A DNA stretch of 64,000 nucleotides from Burkholderiaceae bacterium (GCA_019745555.1 JAIESX010000007.1:1-64000); one strand, 5' to 3'; positions 40,830 to 49,252 are shown, counted from the first letter of the stretch. Translations and numbers: made by a program. The notes: generated by a model not told the origin, from the sequence alone.

Positions 40830-41822
40830 ATGGACACAAGATCCCTGAACCGACGCCGGCTCGTGCAGGCCGTGCCCGCCCTGGCCCTGAGCAGCCTGGC
40901 CCCCTGGGCGTGGGCGCAAGGCGCCTGGCCCAACCGTCCGCTGCGCGTCATCGTGCCGCAGCCGCCGGGCGGCGGCTTCGACTTCGTGGCGCGCGCGCTG
41001 GGCGACCGCCTGTCCAAGCAGATCGGCCAGAGCGTGGTGGTCGAGAACCGCCCGGGCTCGGGCACCCTGGTGGGTACAGACGCCGCGGCCAAGGCCGATC
41101 CCGATGGTTACACCCTGCTCATGGGCTCGGTCTCCAACATCGCCCTCAACATGGGCCTCTACGACAAGCTGTCCTACGACAGCCTGCGCGACTTCGAGCC
41201 CGTGGGCATGGCCGTGAGCTACAGCTACACGCTGATGGCGCGTAACGATTTGCCCTTCAACTCGCTCAAGGAGGTCGTGGCCTACGCCAAGGCCAACCCG
41301 GGCAAGCTCAACTACGCTTCGGCCGGCAACGGCTCGGGCCAGCACGTGCTGGCTGCGGCGCTCTGGCACCTGGCGGGCGTCGACATCACCCATATTCCCT
41401 ACAAGGGCGCGCAGGCGGCCTACCAGGACCTGCTGGGCGGGCGTGTGGACCTGTTCTTCGACTTGTCGTCCACGGCGCGTCCGCAGGTGGACAGCGGCAA
41501 GGTCAAGGCCCTGGCCCTCTCGGGCGCCGAGCGCAACCCCATGCATCCGAACGTGCCCACGATCATCGAAAGCGGTGTGGCCCAGCTCGACCTCGAATCC
41601 TGGTTCGGCTACTTCGTACCGAGCAAGACCCCGGTCGCCGTGCAGGAGCGCCTGCGCAGCGAGCTGGCCAAGGTGATTGCGCAGCCCGAGCTGCAGGAGA
41701 CCTTCCGCAGCCGGGGTGGCAAGCCGCTCAGCCTCGATGCGGCCCAGACCAAGGCCCTGGTCAGGCGCGATGTCGAGCGCTGGACCAAGCTGGTGCGCGA
41801 CATCGGTATCAAGGCCGACTGA
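40830..41822 (+). CDS. Bug-type (TctC family) periplasmic binding protein
   Basis: A 330-residue substrate-binding protein of the tripartite tricarboxylate transporter family, exported by a Tat-like signal (LNRRRLVQAVPALAL, ending AWAQ). Family motifs include RVIVPQPPGGGFDFVARALG, ENRPGSGTLVGTDAAAKADPDGYTLLMG and VDITHIPYKGAQAAYQDLLGGRVD. No tctA/tctB permease genes are present. It is the last gene of the catabolic operon and probably binds the substrate or a related aromatic carboxylate, possibly as a sensor. Confidence 0.9.
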   Translation: MDTRSLNRRRLVQAVPALALSSLAPWAWAQGAWPNRPLRVIVPQPPGGGFDFVARALGDRLSKQIGQSVVVENRPGSGTLVGTDAAAKADPDGYTLLMGSVSNIALNMGLYDKLSYDSLRDFEPVGMAVSYSYTLMARNDLPFNSLKEVVAYAKANPGKLNYASAGNGSGQHVLAAALWHLAGVDITHIPYKGAQAAYQDLLGGRVDLFFDLSSTARPQVDSGKVKALALSGAERNPMHPNVPTIIESGVAQLDLESWFGYFVPSKTPVAVQERLRSELAKVIAQPELQETFRSRGGKPLSLDAAQTKALVRRDVERWTKLVRDIGIKAD

Positions 41823-41917
41823 GCCAGCGGCCGCACTCAGGCCATGCCCCTGTCCGGCGCCGTCCGGGGCGGCGCCGGATAATCCGGTTCTTTTCCCCGT
41901 TCTCCAGATTGTTTGCC

Positions 41918-42502
41918 ATGAAGATCGCTCAAGCCTCTCTCGACCAGCTGTTTCTCAATGCCCGTACCGCCAACGGTTTCCTCGACCAGCCGGTGCCGCT
42001 GGCCCTGCTGCAGGAGGCCTATGACCTGGCCAAGATGGCGCCCACGTCCATGAACACCCAGCCCACGCGCTATGTGTTTCTCACCACGCCCGAAGCCAAG
42101 GCCCGCCTGCTGCCCGCGCTTTCGCCGGGCAATGTGGACAAGACCAAGTCCGCTCCGGTGACCGTGATCGTGGCCACCGACACGAAGTTCTACGAGCACA
42201 TGCCCCAGATCTGGCATGGTGCCGGCGCCAAGGAGAACTTCGAGGGCAACGCCACCCTGGCCACCAACACCGCCAACCGCAACGGCACCCTGGGTGGCGC
42301 CTATTTCATCCTGGCCGCGCGCGCCGTGGGCCTGGACTGCGGCCCCATGAGCGGCGTGGATCTGGCCAAGGTCAATGCCGAGTTCTTCCCGGACGGCCGC
42401 TACAGCGCCAACTTCCTCATCAACCTGGGCTACGCCGATCACAGCAAGGAATTCAAGCGCAACCCGCGCCTGTCCTTCGAACAGGCTTGCCAGGTGCTGT
42501 AA
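41918..42502 (+). CDS. Nitroreductase-family protein, RutE-like (malonic semialdehyde reductase)
   Basis: A 194-residue flavoprotein of the RutE/HadB nitroreductase subgroup, which reduces malonic semialdehyde to 3-hydroxypropionate in pyrimidine breakdown. The N-terminal LFLNARTANGFLDQPVP, the KMAPTSMNTQPTRYVFLTT FMN region and the late SGVDLAKVNAEFFPDGRYSANFLINLGY are typical. The ATG at 41918 follows a poor ribosome-binding site. No other rut genes are nearby. A perfect 13-bp inverted repeat includes the stop codon. Confidence 0.85.
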   Translation: MKIAQASLDQLFLNARTANGFLDQPVPLALLQEAYDLAKMAPTSMNTQPTRYVFLTTPEAKARLLPALSPGNVDKTKSAPVTVIVATDTKFYEHMPQIWHGAGAKENFEGNATLATNTANRNGTLGGAYFILAARAVGLDCGPMSGVDLAKVNAEFFPDGRYSANFLINLGYADHSKEFKRNPRLSFEQACQVL

Positions 42503-42514
42503 GCACCTGGCAAG
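42486..42514 (+). repeat. Hairpin straddling the stop codon of the nitroreductase gene
   Basis: CTTGCCAGGTGCT (42486-42498) and AGCACCTGGCAAG (42502-42514) form a perfect 13-bp stem with a 3-base loop that contains part of the TAA stop. No T-tract follows, so termination would need the adjacent repeat or Rho. Confidence 0.6.
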
Positions 42515-42544
42515 CCCTGCGGCGCAGGCCCGCTGTCGCGAGCC

Positions 42545-42683
42545 GCGCCCTGCGGCGACATGAGGCTCACCCCTCCCAACCCTCCCCTTGCAGGGGAGGG
42601 CGCCGGCCCGCTCCGTTGTCGCGGCCCGCGCCCTGCGGCGACATGAGGCTCACCCCTCCCAACCCTCCCCTTCCAGGGGAGGG
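42545..42683. repeat. Tandem 83-bp-period repeat with CCCTCCCC hairpins
   Basis: Two near-identical 56-base cores occur at 42545-42600 and 42628-42683 (period 83 bp), sharing GGCGACATGAGGCTC and the hairpin CCCTCCCC/GGGGAGGG with 5-base loops (42580-42600 and 42663-42683). Sequence between the cores is also partly alike. Similar but shorter sequence at 21401-21440 suggests a dispersed palindromic repeat family of this genome. Confidence 0.75.
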
Positions 42684-42714
42684 CTAAACTTCTTTCAGTT
42701 GTGATCGCTCTGCT

Positions 42715-43470
42715 GTGAATTTCCTGCCCATCACCGATCCGTATTTCTATCTGGTGTCGGTGCCGGCGGTGCTGCTGTTGGGCATCAGCAAGAGCGGCTT
42801 CGGGGCGGGTTTCGGTTCGCTGGCTGTGCCCATGATGGCGCTGGCGGTCACCGTGCCCCAGGCGGCGGCCATCCTCATGCCGGTGCTGCTGCTCATGGAC
42901 CTGCTGGGCATCGCCGCGCTGCGCAAGGATTTCGACCGCAGCCTGCTGAAGTTCATGCTGCCCTGGGGCCTGCTGGGCACGCTGATCGGCACCCTGCTGT
43001 TCAAGCTGCTGGCGGCCAACATCGTGGCCGGCATCGTGGGCGTGTTCACGCTGCTCTTCCTCGCCCAGCGCCTGCTGTTTCCGCCACGTGCCGACAGCGC
43101 GCCGCCGCCGCGCTGGCTCGGGGCTGTGCTGGTCACGGCCGGCGGCTTCACGAGTTTCGTCGCCCATGCCGGCGGACCGCCCGTCTCGGCCTATGCGCTG
43201 CCGCTCAAGCTGCGGCCCATCGTCTTTGCGGCCACCCTGTCCTGGTTCTTCTTCTTCATCAACCTCTCCAAATGGGTCCCCTATGCCTGGCTGGGCCTGC
43301 TGGACTGGCGTAACCTCGCCACCTCTGTCGTCCTGCTGCCGCTGGCGCCCGTGGGGGTGTGGATCGGTGTACGCATGGCGCGGCGCATCGACCCGACGCT
43401 CTTCTACCGGCTGATCTACCTCGGTTTGCTGCTCACCGGCCTCAAGCTGGTCTGGGACGCCTTCCATTGA
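42715..43470 (+). CDS. TauE/SafE-family membrane transporter
   Basis: A 251-residue integral membrane protein with about seven to eight helices of the TauE/SafE family, which exports sulfite, sulfoacetate or organosulfonates. Family parts are the GISKSGFGAGFGSLAVPMMAL N-terminal half and GGFTSFVAHAGGPPVSAYALPL in the second half. The start is GTG at 42715, 31 bases after the repeat array. In an organism with the Sox system a sulfite export role would fit, but the gene is far from sox. Confidence 0.86.
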   Translation: MNFLPITDPYFYLVSVPAVLLLGISKSGFGAGFGSLAVPMMALAVTVPQAAAILMPVLLLMDLLGIAALRKDFDRSLLKFMLPWGLLGTLIGTLLFKLLAANIVAGIVGVFTLLFLAQRLLFPPRADSAPPPRWLGAVLVTAGGFTSFVAHAGGPPVSAYALPLKLRPIVFAATLSWFFFFINLSKWVPYAWLGLLDWRNLATSVVLLPLAPVGVWIGVRMARRIDPTLFYRLIYLGLLLTGLKLVWDAFH

Positions 43471-43507
43471 GGGCGTGCAGGGTGGATGATCTGGAAGAAT
43501 CCTCCCC

Positions 43508-44071
43508 ATGCTCACCCTCATCTACGCCCATCCCTATCCCCTGCATTCGCGCGCCAACCGCGCCTTGCTCGATGCGGTGCGGGATCTGCCGGGTTTGCAG
43601 ATCCGTGATCTGTACGCGCTCTACCCCGATTTCCACATCGACGCGCGGGCCGAGCAGGCGGCGCTGGCCGACAGCCACACCGTGGTGCTGCAGCACCCAC
43701 TGCACTGGTACCACGCCCCGGCGCTGCTGAGTCTGTGGTTCGAAAAGACCTTGGCCTATGGCTGGGCCTACGGCCACGATCCGGCGGGGCGGGCCACACG
43801 CGCCCTGGAGGGCAAACGCCTGCTCTGGGCCGTGAGCACGGGCGGCGCCGAGCGCGCCTACCAGCCCGAGGGCTACAACCATCACACCATGGCGCAGATC
43901 GCCACGCCCATCCAGCAGACCGCGCTCTACTGCGGCCTGCAGTGGCTGGAGCCGTACATCGTCCACGGCGCCCACCGCCTGTCCGCGCCGGAGCTGGCGA
44001 TGGCTGCGCAGGCCTACCGGGCGCGCCTGCAGGCCGAACTCGACCACCTCTCCACCTCCCAGGAGCGCTGA
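43508..44071 (+). CDS. kefF: NAD(P)H oxidoreductase ancillary to potassium efflux, KefF-like
   Basis: A 187-residue flavodoxin-fold quinone oxidoreductase. The FMN-binding start LIYAHPYPLHSRANRALLDAV, the HPLHWYHAPALLSLWFEKTLAYGWAYG and the STGGAERAYQPEGYNHHT blocks are of the KefF/MdaB family. KefF activates the KefC potassium efflux channel and detoxifies electrophiles. The gene is one base from kefC (stop TGA, C, then ATG), so they are made together. Confidence 0.88.
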   Translation: MLTLIYAHPYPLHSRANRALLDAVRDLPGLQIRDLYALYPDFHIDARAEQAALADSHTVVLQHPLHWYHAPALLSLWFEKTLAYGWAYGHDPAGRATRALEGKRLLWAVSTGGAERAYQPEGYNHHTMAQIATPIQQTALYCGLQWLEPYIVHGAHRLSAPELAMAAQAYRARLQAELDHLSTSQER

Positions 44072-44072
44072 C

Positions 44073-45920
44073 ATGGCTGCCGAAGGACCGAACCTCATCC
44101 CCGTGGTCACGCTGCTGGCTGCGGCTGTCGTGGCCGTGCCCCTGTTCAAGCGCCTGGCCCTGGGCGCGGTGCTGGGCTATCTGGCCGCCGGCGTCCTGAT
44201 CGGGCCCTCGGGGCTCCAGCTCATCGCCGACCCCGAGACCATCCTGCACACGGCCGAGCTCGGGGTGGTGATGTTCCTTTTCATCGTCGGTCTGGAGATG
44301 CGGCCCAGCCATCTATGGCAGATGCGCCGCCAGATCTTCGGCCTGGGCTCGCTGCAGGTGCTGGTGGCCATGGTGCTGCTGGCGCCGGTGGGCGTGATGT
44401 TCGGCCTGGGCTGGGCCCAGGCCTGGGTGGTGGGCACGGGCTTTGTGCTCACCTCCACGGCCATCGTGATGCAGATGCTGCAGGACCGGCATCAGATGGG
44501 CAGCCCGGCCGGCCAGCGCGTGGTGTCCATCCTGCTGCTCGAGGACCTGCTCATCGTGCCCCTGCTGGCCCTGGTGGCCTTCATCGCCCCGGGCGGCGAG
44601 ACCAGCAGCTGGCTGGACCGTGCGCAGGGCATCGCTATCGCCGTGGGCGCCACGGTGGTGCTCGTGGCCGTGGGGCGCTGGCTGCTCAATCCGCTCTTCG
44701 TCCTGCTCTCGGCCACGCGTTCGCGCGAGGTGATGACGGCCGCGGCCCTGCTGGTGGTGCTGGGCGCGGCGCTGTGGATGGATCTGGGCGGACTCTCGGC
44801 CGCCATGGGCGCCTTCCTGGCCGGGGTCATGCTGGCCGAGTCCTCCTTCCGCCACCAGCTCGAAGCGGACGTCGAGCCCTTCAAGGGCCTGCTGCTGGGC
44901 CTGTTCTTCCTCGCGGTGGGCATGTCCATGGACCTTGCCATCATCGCCGCCAACTGGCAGGAAGTGATCATCAGCGTGCTGGCCTATATGCTGCTCAAGT
45001 CCGCGGCCATCTATGGCGTGGCGCGACTCGCCCGGGCCGATCACGACCAGGCGCTGGAGCGCACGGTGCTGATGGCCCAGGGGGGCGAGTTCGCCTTCGT
45101 GCTCTATGCCGCGGCCGTGACGGCGGGCGTGCTGGACGCGCGCATCAATTCGGTCTATACCGCGGTCATCATCCTCTCCATGGTGCTCACGCCCATCCTG
45201 CTGCTGGTGCATGGGCGATGGGTGGCCCGCTGCAAGAGCCGGGACATCAATGAGGAGCGGCCGATGGATACCGAGATGGATCACAGCCCGGTCATCATCG
45301 CGGGCTTCGGCCGCTTCGGCCAGGTGGTGGGGCGTCTGCTGATGTCCAACGGCATCGTGAGCACCATCATGGACAACGACGCCGTGCACATCGAGAGCAT
45401 GCGCCAGTTCGGCTTCAAGGTCTATTACGGTGACGCGACCCGGCTCGACCTGCTACACGCCGCGGGGGCTTCGAACGCCCGAGTGCTGGTCGTGGCCGTG
45501 GACGACAAGGACGATGCCCGGACCATCGTCGAGATCGCGCGGCATTCTTTCCCGCACCTCACGGTGCTGGCGCGCGCCTACGACGTGCCCCATTACTACG
45601 AGCTCAGGAAGGCCGGCGCCCACGTGATCCAGCGCGAGGTCTATGAAAGCTCCTTGCGCCTGGGCCGCCACGCGCTGGAGACCCTGGGCTTTGGTGCCTA
45701 TGAGGCCAAGGAGATGGCCGATGCCTTCCGGCGCACCAACCAGAAGCAGGTGGACGACTTCGCCCAGCTGCGCGAGCAGGTGCAGCCCAAAGAGTATGCG
45801 AGGGTCATCCGCGAGAGCCGTGAGGAGCTGGAGCGCCAGCTGCGCGAGGAGACCCGGCGCGGCAAGACGCCTTATGGCTGGCAGATGGCCGAGTTGCGAG
45901 CCCGCGACGATCAACCCTGA
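44073..45920 (+). CDS. kefC: Glutathione-regulated potassium efflux protein KefC-like
   Basis: A 615-residue CPA2-family antiporter/channel with about 12 membrane helices (residues 1-385, including VGLEMRPSHLW and GAFLAGVMLAESSFRHQLEADVEPFKGLLLGLFF) and a C-terminal KTN/TrkA-N domain starting near 407 (VIIAGFGRFGQVVGRLL, a nucleotide-binding motif). Efflux is held shut by glutathione and opened by glutathione adducts of electrophiles, protecting cells by cytoplasmic acidification. The C-terminal tail after 550 is charged and helical. It is coupled to kefF. Confidence 0.9.
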   Translation: MAAEGPNLIPVVTLLAAAVVAVPLFKRLALGAVLGYLAAGVLIGPSGLQLIADPETILHTAELGVVMFLFIVGLEMRPSHLWQMRRQIFGLGSLQVLVAMVLLAPVGVMFGLGWAQAWVVGTGFVLTSTAIVMQMLQDRHQMGSPAGQRVVSILLLEDLLIVPLLALVAFIAPGGETSSWLDRAQGIAIAVGATVVLVAVGRWLLNPLFVLLSATRSREVMTAAALLVVLGAALWMDLGGLSAAMGAFLAGVMLAESSFRHQLEADVEPFKGLLLGLFFLAVGMSMDLAIIAANWQEVIISVLAYMLLKSAAIYGVARLARADHDQALERTVLMAQGGEFAFVLYAAAVTAGVLDARINSVYTAVIILSMVLTPILLLVHGRWVARCKSRDINEERPMDTEMDHSPVIIAGFGRFGQVVGRLLMSNGIVSTIMDNDAVHIESMRQFGFKVYYGDATRLDLLHAAGASNARVLVVAVDDKDDARTIVEIARHSFPHLTVLARAYDVPHYYELRKAGAHVIQREVYESSLRLGRHALETLGFGAYEAKEMADAFRRTNQKQVDDFAQLREQVQPKEYARVIRESREELERQLREETRRGKTPYGWQMAELRARDDQP

Positions 45921-45985
45921 TACGTCACGGCTTCCATGAGAGTCTGCGCTAACATGTGTTTACAAACTGCTACCAGGAGCACGTG

Positions 45986-46600
45986 ATGCCGGTTGTCGTG
46001 GTTGCGAATCCCAAGGGCGGTGTGGGCAAGTCCACCCTGTCCACCAATGTGGCGGGCTACTTTGCCAGTCAGGGTCACAAGGTCATGCTGGGCGACGCGG
46101 ATCGCCAGCAGTCCTCACGCTTGTGGCTGGGTCTGCGACCCGCGACAGCGCGTCCCATCGTGAGCTGGGACGTGGGCGAGGACAAGCTGGCCAAGCTGCC
46201 CAAGGGGGTGACCCATGTGGTGCTCGACACCCCGGCCGGTCTCAAGGGGGCCCGTATGAAGGAGGTCCTGCAGCACGCCGACAAGGTCATCGTGCCCCTG
46301 CAGCCCAGCGTCTTCGACATCTTCGCCACGCGCGACTTCCTCGACGAGATCAAGCAGCACGCCCACAAGGGCATGCAGGTTGGCATCGTGGGCATGCGCG
46401 TGGACGCACGCACGCTCTCGGCCGACCGGCTCAAGGCCTTCGTCGAGAGCCTGGGCCTGCCCGTGCTGGCCTATCTGCGCGACACCCAGAACTACATCCA
46501 CCTCGCGGCCCACGGTCTCACGCTCTTCGATGTGGCGCCGAGCCGGGTCGAGAAAGACCTCGAGCAGTGGCAGGGGCTCTGCCGCTGGTTGGACAAATAG
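45986..46600 (+). CDS. Orphan ParA-family ATPase
   Basis: A 204-residue Walker-type ATPase of the ParA/MinD superfamily. The deviant Walker A motif KGGVGKST is at residues 9-16, D-A-D-R-Q-Q-S-S follows as the A' region, and VVLDTPAGL is Walker B. It lacks a helix-turn-helix and a ParB partner, so it is not the chromosomal segregation pair but one of the small orphan ParA proteins used to position protein clusters or as a partition-like factor. The ATG at 45986 follows AGGAG. A GTTTACAAAC palindrome lies upstream near 45957. Confidence 0.85.
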   Translation: MPVVVVANPKGGVGKSTLSTNVAGYFASQGHKVMLGDADRQQSSRLWLGLRPATARPIVSWDVGEDKLAKLPKGVTHVVLDTPAGLKGARMKEVLQHADKVIVPLQPSVFDIFATRDFLDEIKQHAHKGMQVGIVGMRVDARTLSADRLKAFVESLGLPVLAYLRDTQNYIHLAAHGLTLFDVAPSRVEKDLEQWQGLCRWLDK

Positions 46601-46662
46601 ACCGCCTGTCGGCGTCGCGCGCATGACAGGGCCGCCTGCGGGCCCCCCGCTACATTGGTGGC

Positions 46663-47118
46663 ATGAAAACCTTCCAGTCCCTCCAGGAGTTTCCCGCGCT
46701 CGTGGGCCAGGAAGTCGCGGTCAGCGACTGGCTCACGATCACGCAGGCACAGGTCAACCAGTTTGCCGAGGCCACGGGCGATCACCAGTGGATCCACGTC
46801 GACGTCGAGCGCGCCAAGGCAGGGCCCTTCGGGGCGCCGATCGCCCACGGCTTCCTCACCCTGTCGCTGCTGCCGCGCTTCTTCGAGACCACGATGGAGA
46901 TCGTCGAGTCGCGCATGGGCGTGAACTACGGCCTCAACCGCGTGCGCTTCATGGCCCCGGTGCCCGTGGGCAGCCGCCTGCGCGCGCGCATGAAGCTGCT
47001 GGCCTGCGAGCCCATCGCCAATGGCGGCATGCAGATGACCTGGGAAGTCACGATCGAACGCGAAGGCGAGGCCAAGCCGGTCTGCGTGGCCGAGTCGATT
47101 GCGCGCCGTTACCCCTGA
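46663..47118 (+). CDS. MaoC-family enoyl-CoA hydratase (R-specific)
   Basis: A 151-residue hot-dog fold hydratase. The hydratase-2 motif F-A-E-A-T-G-D-H-Q-W-I-H-V-D (residues 36-49) supplies the catalytic Asp and His, followed by GAPIAHGFLTLSLLP. Such enzymes hydrate trans-2-enoyl-CoA to (R)-3-hydroxyacyl-CoA and supply polyhydroxyalkanoate or fatty-acid metabolism. It is single, between parA and the convergent trmL gene seven bases away. Confidence 0.9.
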   Translation: MKTFQSLQEFPALVGQEVAVSDWLTITQAQVNQFAEATGDHQWIHVDVERAKAGPFGAPIAHGFLTLSLLPRFFETTMEIVESRMGVNYGLNRVRFMAPVPVGSRLRARMKLLACEPIANGGMQMTWEVTIEREGEAKPVCVAESIARRYP

Positions 47119-47124
47119 GCCCCA

Positions 47125-47592
47125 TCAGTCCGTCGCAAAGCTGTTCTGCCGCCAGGCTTCGAACACCGTCACCGCCACGGCGTTCGAGAGGTTCAGGCTG
47201 CGCTGACCCGCGCGCATGGGCAGCTTGAGCTGCTGCGCGGGGGCAAAGGCAGCCCGTACGGCGTCGGGCAGGCCGCTGGTTTCCGAGCCGAAGACCAGCC
47301 AGTCGCCCCGTTGGAAGGCGATGTCATGGACGAAGCGTGTGCCGCGGGTGGTGAGCGCAAACAGGCGCCCGGGCTGCGGCTGTTCGCTGGCGACGAAGGC
47401 CTCCCAGCTGGCATGGCGTTTCACCTCGGCGTACTCGTGGTAGTCCAGGCCGGCGCGACGCATCAGCCTGTCTTCCATCGAAAAGCCCAGCGGTTCGATC
47501 AGGTGCAGGGTGCAGCCCGTGTTGGCCGCCAGACGGATGACATTGCCCGTGTTGGGCGGGATCTCGGGATGGACCAGGACGATGTGGAACAT
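47125..47592 (-). CDS. trmL: tRNA (cytidine/uridine-34-2'-O)-methyltransferase TrmL
   Basis: A 155-residue SPOUT methyltransferase that methylates the ribose at the wobble base of tRNA-Leu. The trefoil-knot motifs are NTGNVIRLAANTG near 14, VFGSETSGLPDAV near 99 and LPMRAGQRSLNLSNAVAVTVFEAWRQ near 125. The ATG at 47592 gives the normal N-terminus MFHIVLVHPEIPPNTG; longer upstream frames are not coding. It is co-directional with comF, 32 bases apart. Confidence 0.93.
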   Translation of the reverse strand: MFHIVLVHPEIPPNTGNVIRLAANTGCTLHLIEPLGFSMEDRLMRRAGLDYHEYAEVKRHASWEAFVASEQPQPGRLFALTTRGTRFVHDIAFQRGDWLVFGSETSGLPDAVRAAFAPAQQLKLPMRAGQRSLNLSNAVAVTVFEAWRQNSFATD

Positions 47593-47624
47593 GGCGCTAT
47601 TGTCGCGGTGCACACCCTCTGTTT

Positions 47625-48320
47625 TCAGGCCGTGCGCGCCAGCACGAGCGCCGTGATGTGCGCAGCCCCGGCCGCGCGCAACGGTATGGCGGCGGCGTGC
47701 AGGGTGGCGCCCGTGGTCATCACGTCGTCCACCAGCAGGAGACGGCTGCCCTGCACGACCTGTGCGCCCCCGGCACTCAGGTCGAAGACGCCGCGTACAT
47801 TGCGCAGGCGCTGCGCCAGCGCCAGGCTGCTCTGGGCCGGCGTGTCGCGCGGGCGCAGCAGCAGGTCGGGGCGTGTCTTCTCCGGTGCAAGCTGGCGTGC
47901 GAGCTCCAGCGCCTGGTTGAAGCCGCGTGCGCGCAGCCGCGGGCCCGACAGCGGCAGGGGCAACAGCAGGTCGGCACACGCAATGGCCTCGGCCGCCCCG
48001 GGGCAGTCACGCATCAGGCCAGCCAGTGGGGCCGACCAGCCGGGGCTGGGGCCGAACTTGTAGCGCGCGATCAGGCCGCTCCACGGATACTCGTAGCTCA
48101 CGGCCGCCAGGCACAGGTCCAGCGGCGGCGGCTCACGCAGACAGGCGCCGCAGCGCGTCACGCCAGCCGGCAGTGGTCGCGCGCACTGCAGGCAGCGCGG
48201 GCAGGGCCGGGCAAAGCGCGCCAAGCAGGCATGGCACAGGGGTCGGGATGGCCAGGCCTGGCAGAGTGCGCACTGGCCGGGCAGGGCGGCACTGAGGCGG
48301 TGGAGCAGGGCGCGCAACAT
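47625..48320 (-). CDS. comF: ComF-family phosphoribosyltransferase-like protein
   Basis: A 231-residue protein with an N-terminal zinc-binding part (CALC, CHAC, CPRCLQC, CGAC near residues 17-58) and a C-terminal PRPP-binding fold (VLLVDDVMTTGATLHAAA near 195-210). ComF proteins take part in DNA uptake for natural transformation, with unclear enzyme activity; the Gram-negative homologue is GntX/ComF. It is divergent from the BioC-like gene with a 47-base gap. Confidence 0.88.
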   Translation of the reverse strand: MLRALLHRLSAALPGQCALCQAWPSRPLCHACLARFARPCPRCLQCARPLPAGVTRCGACLREPPPLDLCLAAVSYEYPWSGLIARYKFGPSPGWSAPLAGLMRDCPGAAEAIACADLLLPLPLSGPRLRARGFNQALELARQLAPEKTRPDLLLRPRDTPAQSSLALAQRLRNVRGVFDLSAGGAQVVQGSRLLLVDDVMTTGATLHAAAIPLRAAGAAHITALVLARTA

Positions 48321-48349
48321 GGTTGTCGTTGGGGACAAGGCCCAGTCAA

Positions 48350-48355
48350 TATACT
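48350..48355 (+). promoter_or_regulatory. -10 box of the BioC-like gene
   Basis: TATACT lies 12 bases before the ATG at 48368, so the leader would be only about six bases and no Shine-Dalgarno is seen. It sits in the 47-base gap between divergent comF and the BioC-like gene. Confidence 0.45.
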
Positions 48356-48367
48356 CGCCGCTTCCCC

Positions 48368-49252
48368 ATGAACGATCCTCGTCCGCCCACCATCGACCCT
48401 GTGGCTGCCGCGCGCTGGCAGCAGCGGCCGCAGCCGGTTTCGCCCTGGCTGCACGAAGAGGTGGCGCGCCGTATGGAGCCGCGTCTGGACTGGATCGTGC
48501 GCCGGCCGCGCAGCTGGTTGCACTGGGAGCCGGTACGTGGCGGCCTGCAGGCCCAGGCCCTGCTCGCACAGCGCTACCCTGAGGCCCGCTGCGAGGTCCA
48601 TGCGGTGGTGCCGCAGGAGCAGACCCTGGCTGTCCGGGCCGCAAAACGACCCTGGTGGCGCGCGCTCGGGACCGCTTTGAAGCCGCCGCCCGCCCTGCCC
48701 CCCGAGCTGCTCTGGGCCAACATGAGCCTGCACATGAGTGCCGATCCGCAGGCCCTGATCGCCCAGTGGCACGAGGCCCTGGCGGTGGACGGTTTCCTTA
48801 TGTTCTCCTGCCTGGGGCCGGATACCCTGCGCGAGCTGCGCGCGCTCTACCAGGCCCTGGGCTGGCCGGCGCCGGCCCATGAATACACGGACATGCACGA
48901 CTGGGGCGACATGCTGGTGAGCGCCGGCTTCGCGGAGCCTGTCATGGACATGGAGCGCATCGAGCTGAGCTTCGAGACCCCGCAGCGCCTCTTGCAGGAG
49001 CTGCGCGAACTGGGCCGCAACCTTCACCCGGCGCGCTTTGCCGGCCTGCGCGGGCGCCGCTGGCAGGGCCGGCTGCACGAGGCCCTGGGCCAGCTGGCCG
49101 GTGCCGACGGGCGCCTGCGGTTGAGTTTCGAGATCATCTACGGACACGCCTTCAAGCCGCAGCGCCGCCTCACCGTGGCCCCCGAGACCCGCCTGAGCCT
49201 GGACGAAATGCGGGGCAGCCTGCGCCGTGGCCGGGGACCTGCGCCGGGTTGA
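48368..49252 (+). CDS. BioC-like methyltransferase-fold protein lacking the SAM glycine motif
   Basis: A 294-residue protein aligned with BioC (malonyl-ACP O-methyltransferase, first step of biotin synthesis) through ELLWANMSLHMSADPQALIAQWHEALAVDGFLMFSCLGPDTLRELRALY. But where BioC has the SAM-binding VLDLGCGTG-type motif, this protein has RSWLHWEPVRGG (about residues 47-58), so it may not bind SAM normally or may act as a non-catalytic partner. No other bio genes are near. The ATG at 48368 gives the family-like start; TATACT provides the promoter. Confidence 0.75.
   Translation: MNDPRPPTIDPVAAARWQQRPQPVSPWLHEEVARRMEPRLDWIVRRPRSWLHWEPVRGGLQAQALLAQRYPEARCEVHAVVPQEQTLAVRAAKRPWWRALGTALKPPPALPPELLWANMSLHMSADPQALIAQWHEALAVDGFLMFSCLGPDTLRELRALYQALGWPAPAHEYTDMHDWGDMLVSAGFAEPVMDMERIELSFETPQRLLQELRELGRNLHPARFAGLRGRRWQGRLHEALGQLAGADGRLRLSFEIIYGHAFKPQRRLTVAPETRLSLDEMRGSLRRGRGPAPG

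Noticed and set aside
42545..42683. CRISPR array
   Set aside because: Only two copies, 56-base cores and strong internal hairpins; no spacer diversity or cas genes.
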